A stretch of 64,000 nucleotides of DNA from Amycolatopsis roodepoortensis (GCF_014873915.1 NZ_JADBEJ010000007.1:1-64000); one strand, 5' to 3'; shown: positions 24,499 through 32,268, counted from the stretch's first letter. Notes: a model not told the origin generated them from the letters alone. Numbers and translations: made by a program.

Positions 24499-25863
24499 TT
24501 AGGGCTGTTCGGTCTGCTGCGGGTCGGTCTCGGCGAGTGCGGCATAGCGCGCGGCGGTGGCGGCGTGCTGGTCGCGTTCGGCGGTGAGGTCGGCTAGCTG
24601 CTGGTCGAGCTGCCGGGCGATGTGCTCGGCGTCGCGCTGAAAGGTCGGGGCCTCGAATCGGGCGCGGGCGGCGTGGAGGGTGTCCAGGTCTTCCCGGAGA
24701 AGCCAGTGCCGCAAGATCGCCCGAACGACGGCGGCGGCGCGGTCGGCGGTCTTCTGCGGGGCCTCCTCGGTGCTCCTCCACTTGTCCGGCTTGCGGATGT
24801 TCATCGTCCGGCGGGTGATCACCTGCGCCCGGTCCCGGGTGATGCCGCGCGTCCGGCCCACCACGTCGACGCCGTTGATGACGGGGGCTCCGGGCGCGTC
24901 TTCGATCCGGTAGTGGTCTTCCTTCGACCAGTCGCCGAACGCGACCATGGCCGCCGCGAAGAGATCGGTTTGGGTGGCGTCGCTGCTGGTGACGGTGATC
25001 ATCCCGGACACGCGGGAGGCCTTGACGTCGTAGACGGTGGTTCCGGTCTCCCACTGGTCGTGAACCCAGGCGGTGGCGGTCCCGTAGTCCTCCCCCAGGT
25101 CAAGGCGGACCTTGGTCTTGGGGATCCCGTCGGCCGTCGTGCTGATGCAGCCTGCATCACCGGCGGTCCAGCGCTCGGCGGGCCGCTGCCGGGGTCGTTC
25201 CTTGGGTGGCAGGCTGAGGATCGAACCGAGGGCGACGGCGAGATCTTCGACGGCGAGACCTTCGGGAACGGTCACGGTCGGCGGGTCGGCGGTCACGACG
25301 GCGCCCGGCACGTCGCCTGTGGTGATGGTGTAGCCGAACCTTTCGAGCTGGTCGACCAACGACGCGTGAAGGACGCTGGTGACGTTCTCGATGGTCTCGG
25401 CGTCGTAGCCGGGCTGGTCCTCGTCGAAACCGTCCGTCTGCGAGATATCGAAGAACGGGAACATGCGGAACAGGGTCTTCGTCTGCTCCCCCTCGCCTCC
25501 CTGCTCGGCGGCCCCCTCGAACTCGGCCGTCTCGCTGGCCTCTCCGGTCTGCTCGCGTCCCTTCGGCACGGTGACCCGGTAGCCGACTTCGCCGCGCCGG
25601 ACGGCGCGGCCTCGGTTGCGCCACCCCTTGAACGTGTCGACGTCGATGAGGAGCACGCCGCGCTCCTCGGCCTGCTTCAACAGCAGAACCTGATTGCGCA
25701 GCGAAAACCGGTGGATCTTCGGGCTCCGGATGCTGGCGAGCTGGTCGACCACCTTGAGAAGCGCGTGCGGGTCCGCGAGTACCGCGCTGGCCTGCTCGCT
25801 CAGCTCGTTGTCCGCTGCGGCACGCTCGGCGCGCTCGGCTTCGGTGTACTTGCGCCTGCCCAT
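24499..25863 (-). CDS. ArdC-like ssDNA-binding antirestriction protein
   Basis: 454 residues. The N-terminal half resembles the ArdC N-domain: HRFSLRNQVLLLKQAEERG, FKGWRNRGRAVRRGEVGYRV and FRMFPFFDISQTDG. ArdC-type proteins bind incoming single-stranded DNA and protect it from restriction, and establishment-region genes of conjugative plasmids often include them. An in-frame palindrome copy (25142-25160) encodes DAGCIS in the central linker. The C-terminus is a helical coiled coil. GGAAGG precedes ATG 25863; its promoter module is at 25911. Confidence 0.75.
   Translation of the reverse strand: MGRRKYTEAERAERAAADNELSEQASAVLADPHALLKVVDQLASIRSPKIHRFSLRNQVLLLKQAEERGVLLIDVDTFKGWRNRGRAVRRGEVGYRVTVPKGREQTGEASETAEFEGAAEQGGEGEQTKTLFRMFPFFDISQTDGFDEDQPGYDAETIENVTSVLHASLVDQLERFGYTITTGDVPGAVVTADPPTVTVPEGLAVEDLAVALGSILSLPPKERPRQRPAERWTAGDAGCISTTADGIPKTKVRLDLGEDYGTATAWVHDQWETGTTVYDVKASRVSGMITVTSSDATQTDLFAAAMVAFGDWSKEDHYRIEDAPGAPVINGVDVVGRTRGITRDRAQVITRRTMNIRKPDKWRSTEEAPQKTADRAAAVVRAILRHWLLREDLDTLHAARARFEAPTFQRDAEHIARQLDQQLADLTAERDQHAATAARYAALAETDPQQTEQP
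25142..25160 (+). repeat. 19-bp palindrome family, copy 18
   Basis: CTGATGCAGCCTGCATCAC, in frame in the ArdC-like gene. Confidence 0.9.
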
Positions 25864-25910
25864 CGTGTGACTTCCTTCCTGCCGGGGGCGGGGGCTCCCC
25901 ACCCCCGGCG

Positions 25911-25932
25911 TTATTACGTTTCGTACCGTTCG
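25911..25932 (-). promoter_or_regulatory. Promoter/operator of the ArdC-like operon
   Basis: On the minus strand CGAACGGTACGAAACG is followed by TAATAA as a -10 box, about 50 nt upstream of ATG 25863. It is a divergent copy of the parB promoter module. Confidence 0.5.
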
Positions 25933-25935
25933 CGG

Positions 25936-26607
25936 TTAAACGGACGGCCGGGTCATGTTGTGGCGGGACGTGCGCGCGAGTGCGAACCGCTTACCGACTT
26001 CGATGTGCCCGTGTTTGACGTCGATGAGGACCAGGGCGGCGACGGCGGCGCGTTCGACGGCGTAGAGGGAGTGGTCCGCGATGTGGCCGGGAAGGCCGAA
26101 TTCCTCGGCGAGCTTGCGACCGGCGTTGCGGCCGCTGTCGATGAGGAACAGGGGGCGGCTGTACGGGCTGCCGTCGTGGATACCGACCGTGGTCGCGTGG
26201 TGGTGGGCCTGGTGCGCCTTGTGACTGGCGATCGTGTGGAACACCTCGGCCTGGTCCTCGGTGAGCTCGACGCCTCCGGAGAGGGGGACGTCTTTCCAGA
26301 TCTCGCTGACGGCGCCGCTCTCACCGCCCGTGATGGTGCTGTAGAAGTGGAGGAGCTTCCACAGGGGGTCGACGGCGGGTGATGCAGGCTGCATCACGTC
26401 GGTGGCGAGCTGGTCGAGCGAGCACGTGGGGCACGCGAGACATAGCGGCGTGGTGAGGAAGTTCATCCACTCCGGGAAACCGGAATCGCTCCGGTCGAGG
26501 GTGAAGCCGTGGAGGGCGGCGCACGACGGGGATAACGCCACATTGAAGCCCATGAGCCAGCCGGTGGGGACGATGTGCGGTCCGGTGCGTTCCTGGTCGT
26601 TGGTCAT
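25936..26607 (-). CDS. Hypothetical protein with Cys pairs
   Basis: 223 residues. CLACPTC near residue 57 suggests metal binding, and a His-rich stretch (HKAHQAHHHATT) follows near residue 135. The in-frame palindrome copy at 26379-26397 encodes VMQPAS directly after the Cys pair. AAAGGA precedes the ATG, which overlaps the upstream gene by ATGA. No family recognised. Confidence 0.65.
   Translation of the reverse strand: MTNDQERTGPHIVPTGWLMGFNVALSPSCAALHGFTLDRSDSGFPEWMNFLTTPLCLACPTCSLDQLATDVMQPASPAVDPLWKLLHFYSTITGGESGAVSEIWKDVPLSGGVELTEDQAEVFHTIASHKAHQAHHHATTVGIHDGSPYSRPLFLIDSGRNAGRKLAEEFGLPGHIADHSLYAVERAAVAALVLIDVKHGHIEVGKRFALARTSRHNMTRPSV
26379..26397 (+). repeat. 19-bp palindrome family, copy 19
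   Basis: GTGATGCAGGCTGCATCAC, perfect; in frame in gene 25936-26607. Confidence 0.9.
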
Positions 26608-26954
26608 GCTCGGATCCTTTCGAGGGTGGGGGCCGTCGCGCGGTGGGCGGCGGCGTATTCGTTGAGTGCGATCACGACGTGCGCGATGACTCCGAGGGTG
26701 AGCGCCTGCGGGAGGTCGACCAACCCGACGCCGTAATGGGCGTCCGGGGACGGAAACCGCACGCGCACGCGGTCGCGCAACACGTTCACCTGCACGAGCG
26801 TCGCGGGGTCGTGCAAGGATCGGTTCTTAGTGCCCATGCGGAAACCGGCGTCCGTGATCAGCTGGGCGAGCACCCGGCCGTCAAGGTCGGACGATCGTTG
26901 CGGGGCGTGTCGGGTCACCTCCTCCACGCGGTCCAGGTCATCGAGGTTTCGCAC
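26604..26954 (-). CDS. Hypothetical protein, first gene of the operon
   Basis: 116 residues with VLRDRVRVRFPSPDAHYGVGLVD (beta-rich) and a long C-terminal hydrophobic helix (ALTLGVIAHVVIALNEYAAAH). The start is GTG 26954 with AAAGGAG 6 nt upstream. It is the first gene of a two-gene operon driven from the promoter at 26989. No family recognised. Confidence 0.65.
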   Translation of the reverse strand: MRNLDDLDRVEEVTRHAPQRSSDLDGRVLAQLITDAGFRMGTKNRSLHDPATLVQVNVLRDRVRVRFPSPDAHYGVGLVDLPQALTLGVIAHVVIALNEYAAAHRATAPTLERIRA

Positions 26955-26988
26955 TCCGGGCTCCTTTCACTGTCTCAACCTGACACCT

Positions 26989-27015
26989 AAATATTACCAT
27001 TCGTACCGTTCGTAC
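26989..27015 (-). promoter_or_regulatory. Promoter/operator of the 26954 operon
   Basis: On the minus strand GTACGAACGGTACGAATGG is followed by TAATAT (-10), 35 nt upstream of the start. It differs from the parB module at few positions, indicating a common regulator. Confidence 0.6.
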
Positions 27016-27118
27016 ACACGCTTTTCGTTCATCCCTGACCTGTGCGCTGGGTCACACTTTCGGGTGGGTTTGTGGCCGCCAAGCAGGGGTTTTGTCTGTA
27101 GAGGTGAGGTGAGGCAGA

Positions 27119-27305
27119 GAAGCGGAGAAGAAGGGGGGCGGCACCTTCGGGACAGGCGGAGCCTGTCCCTGACTCCTGTCCGCGGTCGCAGGGGACCCGA
27201 ATGTCAAGAGTTTGCCTGCTCGAAGTGAGCACCACGCTGGCCGTGCAAACTCTTGACATTTGGGGGAGGCGGCCGATTACAATCGCCCCCCTTCTTCTCC
27301 GCTTC
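27119..27305. repeat. Nested inverted repeats in a non-coding region
   Basis: Outer arms of 22 bp (27119-27140 and 27284-27305) and inner arms of 16 bp (27200-27215 and 27245-27260) are perfect inverted repeats, with a further small hairpin around GGGACAGGCGGAGCCTGTCCC on the left. The rest of 27016-27602 shows no convincing gene. It may be a miniature inverted-repeat element, a structured RNA or an origin-like site. Confidence 0.6.
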
Positions 27306-27602
27306 GGACGTGACCGATCCAGCTCACGGCGCCGGCCAGCTGCTTTTGCCCCCTGCCCTTCGGGTGCTTCACCCTCAAGACCGAGCGGGATCTGTGCCTT
27401 GCAGTGGTGCCAGCGGGTGCCCGCTGGGTCGAGAGCGGCGGGAGCTGCGCAGGGTGAGCAGGCTGGAAGCACGCAAAGAGCGCTTTGGACTACTGGATCG
27501 CCCAAGCCCGGACCAGCCCGCGGGGCCTGTCGGGACGGCTGCCGGAAGGTCTGCGGGGTCGCTAGCTTGAACCCCAACGGTACGAAAGGTAAGTTTCTCT
27601 AC

Positions 27603-27977
27603 ATGCTGGTTAGCGCAACATCTGACTACACACGCAAGAACTGGAAAACGATCCAGCACCGGGCAAAGTTCAAGGACGACACCGTCGTGGTAACGACGCA
27701 TGATGATCCGGTGGCGGCGGTCATGTCGGTGTCGGCGTGGCGACGGCGAGCGATCGACGGCGGCCTCGATCCGGACGCCGTCCTGACGCGGGGCGTGCGC
27801 GAGGCCCGGACGAAACAACACGCCATGATCGGCGACGCGCAGTCGGAGAAGGCGACCTTGCTGGTGTTCCGGGGCGTCGAGGAGATCGCGGTGGTCGCGC
27901 CGATCACGGTTTTGTCGGATGCGGAGGTCAGAGAGGCCCTGAGTGCCCCCTTGGGCGAGGAGCTGGCCGACGAGTGA
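27603..27977 (+). CDS. Phd/YefM-like hypothetical protein
   Basis: 124 residues. VVTTHDDPVAAVMSVSAWRRRA resembles the antitoxin-fold N-terminus of Phd/YefM proteins, in which a strand-turn-strand ends in pVAVlvs. The following part is alpha/beta (VFRGVEEIAVVAPITVLSD). No toxin gene is adjacent, so the assignment is weak. ATG 27603 lies 13 nt after AAAGG; a TTG further upstream is an alternative start. Confidence 0.55.
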   Translation: MLVSATSDYTRKNWKTIQHRAKFKDDTVVVTTHDDPVAAVMSVSAWRRRAIDGGLDPDAVLTRGVREARTKQHAMIGDAQSEKATLLVFRGVEEIAVVAPITVLSDAEVREALSAPLGEELADE

Positions 27978-27995
27978 GTGATGTCTGGGCGGGTG

Positions 27996-28014
27996 GTGAT
28001 GCAGCCTGCATCAC
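27996..28014 (+). repeat. 19-bp palindrome family, copy 20
   Basis: GTGATGCAGCCTGCATCAC, perfect; between two plus-strand genes. Confidence 0.9.
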
Positions 28015-28030
28015 TCGGGAAGGCCCCGGC

Positions 28031-28591
28031 GTGAGTGAGGCCGGTGTGCCGGACGTCGTCGACGGAGCTGCTGCGTGCGAGGGTGAGCTGTGGCTGACTC
28101 GGGTCGCCACCCAGATGGCGGAGAGGGCCCGCATGTCCGCGGCTGGTAGCCCGGAAGCAAGCGGGTGGCGCTATCCGGGTCCGGCCGCGCTGCTAGCGGC
28201 GGAAGGTCGGCTGTTCACGCCGGCGGTGACGCCGGTTCCGGATGAGAGGCTCGGGAAGACCGGCGAATGCTGGTTCAACGCCTCGGTGTTCGCCGATGAT
28301 CACCCTGGCGCCGTGTACGTCGAGGGGTGGGCGATGGCGGTGACCGGCTGGGAGGAAAAGCACGCCTGGTGCGGGGTCGGTGAGACGGCGATCGAACCGA
28401 CCGCGGGCTGGGCGGGGGCGACGGTCTATCTCGGCATCCCGTTCTCGGCGGAGTTCAGGAGGCGGCTGTACGAGCGGTACGGCGTCGGCTCGATCCTGTG
28501 GGAGGTGGAGGTGTCGCGTGAGTACTTCCGCGAGGGCTTCCCGCCGGGCGCCATCGTGGCGGGCGTCGGCCGCGGGCTGCCACCGGTCTGA
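28031..28591 (+). CDS. Hypothetical protein
   Basis: 186 residues with no recognised family. Features include a Trp-rich centre (VEGWAMAVTGWEEKHAWC) and IPFSAEFRRRLYERYGVGSI. GTG 28031 has GGAAGG 7 nt upstream. The gene ends 11 bp before a palindrome-bearing hairpin (28602-28636). Confidence 0.55.
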   Translation: MSEAGVPDVVDGAAACEGELWLTRVATQMAERARMSAAGSPEASGWRYPGPAALLAAEGRLFTPAVTPVPDERLGKTGECWFNASVFADDHPGAVYVEGWAMAVTGWEEKHAWCGVGETAIEPTAGWAGATVYLGIPFSAEFRRRLYERYGVGSILWEVEVSREYFREGFPPGAIVAGVGRGLPPV

Positions 28592-28601
28592 GGATGTGAC
28601 G

Positions 28602-28636
28602 CGGCCGGGGTGATGCAGGCTGTATCACCCCGGCCG
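28602..28636 (+). terminator. Hairpin terminator built on the dispersed palindrome
   Basis: Palindrome copy 28610-28628 is extended on both sides by CGGCCGGG/CCCGGCCG. The arms pair over 16 positions with a single G-U in plus-strand RNA. It follows the plus-strand gene 28031-28591. Confidence 0.65.
28610..28628 (+). repeat. 19-bp palindrome family, copy 21
   Basis: GTGATGCAGGCTGTATCAC, core of terminator 28602-28636. Confidence 0.9.
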
Positions 28637-28644
28637 AGGTGCCT

Positions 28645-28659
28645 TTGTGGTCCGGGTTT
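28645..28659 (+). repeat. TTGTGGTCCGGGTTT repeat, copy a
   Basis: A 15-bp exact repeat that follows a palindrome copy, here after 16 bp. Confidence 0.6.
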
Positions 28660-28663
28660 CAGG

Positions 28664-28690
28664 CGAAGTGATACAGCCTGCATCACTTCG
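28664..28690 (-). terminator. Hairpin terminator of the convergent minus-strand gene
   Basis: CGAA/TTCG flank palindrome copy 28668-28686. The single non-Watson-Crick pair is a G-U in minus-strand RNA, the sense strand of gene 28683-29189. Confidence 0.55.
28668..28686 (+). repeat. 19-bp palindrome family, copy 22
   Basis: GTGATACAGCCTGCATCAC, reverse complement of copy 21; holds the stop of gene 28683-29189. Confidence 0.9.
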
Positions 28691-29189
28691 GGGGCGTTGT
28701 GGTCCGGGTTTCGATGGGCACGACGGCGGCGGCGAGGGCGCCATCGAGCAGCGCTTGTTTGAGCGCGGGAGGTGCGCCGCTGTGGCTCTCCCAGTCGGTG
28801 AGGTACCGGGTTCCGAGGATGAGCGCGGCCATGCCCGCTTCTTGGGCGGCCGATATCCACCGAGGTCCGGGAAGGATCTCGGTGTCGGCCTCGGGTCCGC
28901 GCGGGGTGGTGAACTCGAGCCGGCCGCGTCGGCCGGGGCCGGTGTGGGTGAACCGGAGTCCGTAGCCCGCTGGCGCTGCCGGGTAGTTGCGGTTCAGATC
29001 GGTCACGAGATCCCAGCCCTCGGCGAGGAGCGCCGCGAGGCGGGAATCCCGGCGGTCCGGTCCGTGCCAGGTCGCGGGTAGCTCGGCTCGGTAGGAGAGC
29101 ATCACGAGCGGGTAGGCGCGGGCCGCGGTGCCTTCTCCGTACGTCCAGCACATCGCGACCACGTCGACGCCGCTGGCGTCCTTCGTCAT
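28683..29189 (-). CDS. Hypothetical protein
   Basis: 168 residues, alpha/beta, with WTYGEGTAARAYPLVMLSYRAE and PRWISAAQEAGMAALILG. ATG 29189 is chosen because GGGGAGGGTCGAG precedes it; a longer frame to 29348 would include palindrome-encoded sequence. The stop codon lies within copy 28668-28686, and the C-terminal ETRTTTPPK is encoded by the second dispersed repeat (28697-28711). No family recognised. Confidence 0.6.
   Translation of the reverse strand: MTKDASGVDVVAMCWTYGEGTAARAYPLVMLSYRAELPATWHGPDRRDSRLAALLAEGWDLVTDLNRNYPAAPAGYGLRFTHTGPGRRGRLEFTTPRGPEADTEILPGPRWISAAQEAGMAALILGTRYLTDWESHSGAPPALKQALLDGALAAAVVPIETRTTTPPK
28697..28711 (+). repeat. TTGTGGTCCGGGTTT repeat, copy b
   Basis: Starts 10 bp after palindrome copy 28668-28686 and lies inside the 3' end of the minus-strand gene. 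Confidence 0.6.
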
Positions 29190-29259
29190 CTCGACCCTCC
29201 CCTTTGCGCGGACCTTGGCGAGCTGCGCCAGGTCCCCCATCTTCGCGGATCCGCGGGCG

Positions 29260-29274
29260 TTGTGGTCCGGGTTT
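29260..29274 (+). repeat. TTGTGGTCCGGGTTT repeat, copy c
   Basis: The only copy without an adjacent 19-bp palindrome; a small CGCGGATCCGCG palindrome precedes it instead. Confidence 0.6.
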
Positions 29275-29329
29275 CGTCCGGCGCGGCGAACGGCATTCGA
29301 GTGATGCGGAAGGCGCCCCGTTCCGAGAG

Positions 29330-29348
29330 GTGATGCAGCCTGCATCAC
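29330..29348 (+). repeat. 19-bp palindrome family, copy 23
   Basis: GTGATGCAGCCTGCATCAC, perfect; followed by 15-bp repeat d. Confidence 0.9.
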
Positions 29349-29358
29349 CTCAGCCGGT

Positions 29359-29373
29359 TTGTGGTCCGGGTTT
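29359..29373 (+). repeat. TTGTGGTCCGGGTTT repeat, copy d
   Basis: Starts 10 bp after palindrome copy 29330-29348, just upstream of the operator at 29392. Confidence 0.6.
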
Positions 29374-29391
29374 GGCGCAAACCGGCCTCAT

Positions 29392-29407
29392 TTATCTTGC
29401 AAGATAA
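29392..29407. promoter_or_regulatory. Operator-like palindrome TTATCTTGCAAGATAA
   Basis: A perfect 16-bp palindrome 15 bp upstream of the gene at 29422. Its core ATCTTGCAAGAT recurs just after that gene at 29994-30005. Such sites are typical for dimeric repressors, for example GntR or TetR types; the cognate regulator is not identified. Confidence 0.65.
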
Positions 29408-29421
29408 GTTAGACTGATCCT

Positions 29422-29994
29422 ATGTCGAAACTGCTGGTCGTGGCGGTCGCTAGGGGGGTTGTCGACAGGGTGGCCGAATCCGTTGACCCTGAGGCTTCCG
29501 AGTGGTGGGCCGCCGAACTGGATCGGGTCAGGGCGATTCGTGCTGCGACCGAACGTCGTGAGGCTCGGGCGGCGCTGGAAGAGGAACGGGACCGCCGGCG
29601 GCGGGGCGGTGAGCACAACGACACGAACTCGGCGGTGGTGCTGTATCAGCTTCTCGTCGAGCTGGATTCGCGCGGCTGGCTTCACCGGGATTGGGATCCG
29701 GTGGAGCCGGGGCACGCCCGTCTGGGTGGCCGCCCGTGGGGGGTGCAGCGGGGTTCGCGCGGGGAGCTGCCGGAGCGCTTGCAGGTGTGGCTTCCCGAGG
29801 ACGTGTTCGAGGTGCTGCGCCGGTCGACGTGGCACGTTTCCGCGCCGTCCGTCAGGCGCTTGCAGCAGCTCGCCTCGCTCCCCCGTCCCTTGAGCGAGGC
29901 CCAGGTGTACGAGGCCGCACGGCTTCGGCGCGAGGTGGTCACTACTGCGGATGTGGTGCGGTCGGCGGCGAACCGGCTTGAAGTCGCTCATTAA
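29422..29994 (+). CDS. Hypothetical protein flanked by paired operators
   Basis: 190 residues. The N-terminal region is helical with a basic coiled coil (RREARAALEEERDRRRR). A middle part follows with WLHRDWDPVEPGH, and a C-terminal helical region. No family recognised. Because identical operator cores stand at both ends, the gene is probably tightly regulated. Confidence 0.6.
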   Translation: MSKLLVVAVARGVVDRVAESVDPEASEWWAAELDRVRAIRAATERREARAALEEERDRRRRGGEHNDTNSAVVLYQLLVELDSRGWLHRDWDPVEPGHARLGGRPWGVQRGSRGELPERLQVWLPEDVFEVLRRSTWHVSAPSVRRLQQLASLPRPLSEAQVYEAARLRREVVTTADVVRSAANRLEVAH

Positions 29995-30005
29995 TCTTGC
30001 AAGAT
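29994..30005. promoter_or_regulatory. Second ATCTTGCAAGAT operator
   Basis: Overlaps the stop of the preceding gene. With 29392-29407 it brackets the gene and may also control the downstream gene at 30221, whose promoter region (TATGCT at about 30052) lies just after it. Confidence 0.55.
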
Positions 30006-30220
30006 AAAAATCTGGGCGTGGTGTTTCTCTTCGCGCTCGGGGTTCCTCGCTATGCTTTGTGTTGGGCTAGCGCACAGCCCGTCTGTCGTTTCGCTCGGCG
30101 CCCACACCGTCGGCGGCACCTCGACCAAGGTCTTTGATCGCGCGAAGAGCTCCCTTCACCAGGTTCGTTTGTCGTCGAGCTATCAGGTGCGGGGTGTGGG
30201 TCCGTGCCGGAAGAGTTCGG

Positions 30221-30961
30221 ATGACGTACAACGACCCGGAAAAGGGCAGGGTCCGGGACCGGATACAGGTCACGGGGGAGCGCTACGCGAAGGCGCGTCG
30301 CCTTCTGCTCCAGCGCCCGGCGCCTACCGCCGATGAGCTCGCCGCGGCCGACGCGGTCACCTTCGATCCGTACGCGGGTCTGGATTCGCAGTCCGGGGCG
30401 TTGCCGGTTTGGGCGGCGCGTTCGATGGGGCTCGTGGCCGGTGCTGGCCCGGATTGCTTCGTGCTCGACGTCGCGGACTCGTTCGGGCCGGCTCCGGGTG
30501 CGGCGGGGAAGCTGGCGATCGCGGCGCGGGGGTTCACCTATCGGGGCCTTCCGGCGGTGGTGCTCGAGTGCGTCGAGATCGTCGAGGGACACGGGAAGAT
30601 TCCCGGTGCCTGGTGGCACAGCTTCGGAATCAGGCTGGCCGATGCCGGCTGGAGCTATTCGGCCGTCGGCGACGGCCAGACGCTGGATTGGCTGGCCGAG
30701 ATCACACCGGATCCGCGATCGCCCTCTCGCCCGGTTCGTTTGCGGGTGACCGATCCGCTCGGCGCGGTCGTGTTCGATGGGCCGTTGCTGGTCTCCCCGG
30801 GCTGGCAGGCCCGGACACGCGTTCATCCGGTCGGCCTGCTGGTGGTCGCTGGCCCGGTCTCTGGTGCACGGGTCCCCGCCACGTTCGATGACGCCCTGGT
30901 CGACGAGACGCTCGGGATCGGGAATCTCGTGGCCGCGCGGCTTCCCGTCGATTTTCACTGA
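30221..30961 (+). CDS. Hypothetical plasmid protein
   Basis: 246 residues, beta-rich, with an N-terminal basic segment (DPEKGRVRDRIQVTGERYAKAR) and repeated strand-forming stretches (SYSAVGDGQTLDWLAEI, RPVRLRVTDPLGAVVFDGPL). ATG 30221 has GGAAGAG 6-7 nt upstream; a longer frame from 30134 lacks a ribosome-binding site. It is followed by the strongest hairpin of the window. No family recognised. Confidence 0.6.
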   Translation: MTYNDPEKGRVRDRIQVTGERYAKARRLLLQRPAPTADELAAADAVTFDPYAGLDSQSGALPVWAARSMGLVAGAGPDCFVLDVADSFGPAPGAAGKLAIAARGFTYRGLPAVVLECVEIVEGHGKIPGAWWHSFGIRLADAGWSYSAVGDGQTLDWLAEITPDPRSPSRPVRLRVTDPLGAVVFDGPLLVSPGWQARTRVHPVGLLVVAGPVSGARVPATFDDALVDETLGIGNLVAARLPVDFH

Positions 30962-30965
30962 CGTC

Positions 30966-31018
30966 CGGCTGCCCGATCCGGGGTGATGCAGCGTGCATCA
31001 CCCCGGATCGGGCAGCCG
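30966..31018. terminator. 25-bp-arm hairpin centred on the dispersed palindrome
   Basis: Perfect 25-bp arms (30966-30990 and 30994-31018) with a GCG loop. The inner 8 bp of each arm belong to palindrome copy 30983-31001; the outer sequence is unrelated to that in other copies. It lies 5 bp after the stop of gene 30221-30961. Confidence 0.75.
30983..31001 (+). repeat. 19-bp palindrome family, copy 24
   Basis: GTGATGCAGCGTGCATCAC, core of hairpin 30966-31018. Confidence 0.9.
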
Positions 31019-31151
31019 CTGTTCCTCATCCCGGCGCCGGGGGCTGGCTTGATCGTCGGCGTGGTCCGGCGCCGGTCCTGCTCTGCACCCCCAGAAGATT
31101 CCTCGTCCGTCAGGTCGGTAGACGACGGACCAGAAACGAAAGGTTGAGCTC

Positions 31152-32261
31152 GTGCCCGCTGTTCACAAACCGAAAGTCGACTACGGCCCGGTCCAGCTGC
31201 GCAAGCATCTCGGCATCGCGGAATGGCAGTTCAACGCGCTGCTCCGGCACGGTCATCTCCCGCCGTCGACAAACGGCCGGTGGCTGGCGGAGGTCGTCGA
31301 CGAGCTTCAGGCGCGCCTTCCCGAAGCGCTGGCGGCGATCGGAACGCAGCCGCCTTTGGGCGCATCGCGGTGCGCCCAGCTGGCTGCGGAGTGGCTGGAT
31401 CTCGACGTCGACGGGCCCGATATCGAGGAGCTGGCCGAGCGCGGCTTGCTGGCGCCCGCGGCGGACTATCTCGGCAAGACGATCGAGTACAAGGGCTGGC
31501 CGCTGTTCGACGTGCTACAGGTTCGGGAGGTCGTCGAAAGCGAGCGGGCGGTGGTCGAGGACCTGGTGGCCGAGCGCACGGCGTGGATCGCGTCGTCGCG
31601 CGGCTGGCGCGAAGTCCGTGACGAACTGGGTTGGTCGTTCGAGGAGATGCTGCGGGTCATGCGGGAACGCGGCATTGTCCCGGGCAGGTTCAAGCGGATC
31701 GCGAACGCTGACGCGCAGGCCTTGCTAGGAGACGAGGACCTGGACCAGTCCGTGCGGGGTGCTCGGCTGGTCGGCGGCCGCGAGGCGGCGCGGCTCGCGG
31801 AACTGCGGCCGGTCGACTTCCGGTATTGCCGTGCGGCTGGGTGGATCGCGCCGGCGTCGTCGATGGAGGTGAAGGTGTCGCGGGGCAAGTGGGTCGACGT
31901 GCCGCTGTTCCGGGTCGCTGACGTGGAGGCGCTGGTGGTGACTCTGGCGGAGATGCCAGGTGTGGACCTGGAGGCGCTGCGGGGGCTTGGTGAGCGGGTG
32001 GCGTCGCCGTTGCGGGAGCTGGTCGCCTTGCCGACGTCGCGCGGGGTGTTCGTGCGCGGGTTCGCTGCGGACCTTGGTACTCGGCACGGGGTCGAGGTCG
32101 AGGCGGTGTATTCGGATCGCCGGGACCGGTGGACGTTGTCGTGGACGCCGAATGCGGATGGTGAGCCGACTGTCGAGGCCGTCCGGAAGGCGATCGTGGA
32201 CGACGCGGACCTGCGTCCGTACGCCCGGCAGATAGACCTGAACGTCGTCGACGAGGCCTGA
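31152..32261 (+). CDS. Multi-HTH DNA-binding-like protein
   Basis: 369 residues with recurrent helix-turn-helix-like segments: VQLRKHLGIAEWQFNALLRHG near residue 15, WREVRDELGWSFEEMLRVMRE near 153 and REAARLAELRPVDFRYCRAAG near 210, each followed by a wing-like strand. This suggests an array of winged-helix or MerR-like DNA-binding units. The C-terminus is alpha/beta. GTG 31152 has AAAGG upstream. It is a candidate regulator or nucleoid-type binder of plasmid repeats. Confidence 0.6.
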   Translation: MPAVHKPKVDYGPVQLRKHLGIAEWQFNALLRHGHLPPSTNGRWLAEVVDELQARLPEALAAIGTQPPLGASRCAQLAAEWLDLDVDGPDIEELAERGLLAPAADYLGKTIEYKGWPLFDVLQVREVVESERAVVEDLVAERTAWIASSRGWREVRDELGWSFEEMLRVMRERGIVPGRFKRIANADAQALLGDEDLDQSVRGARLVGGREAARLAELRPVDFRYCRAAGWIAPASSMEVKVSRGKWVDVPLFRVADVEALVVTLAEMPGVDLEALRGLGERVASPLRELVALPTSRGVFVRGFAADLGTRHGVEVEAVYSDRRDRWTLSWTPNADGEPTVEAVRKAIVDDADLRPYARQIDLNVVDEA

Positions 32262-32268
32262 CGATGGC

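Noticed and set aside
27029..27577. 182-residue minus-strand frame over the nested inverted repeats
   Set aside because: Low-complexity composition, no ribosome-binding site, and it crosses all the hairpins.
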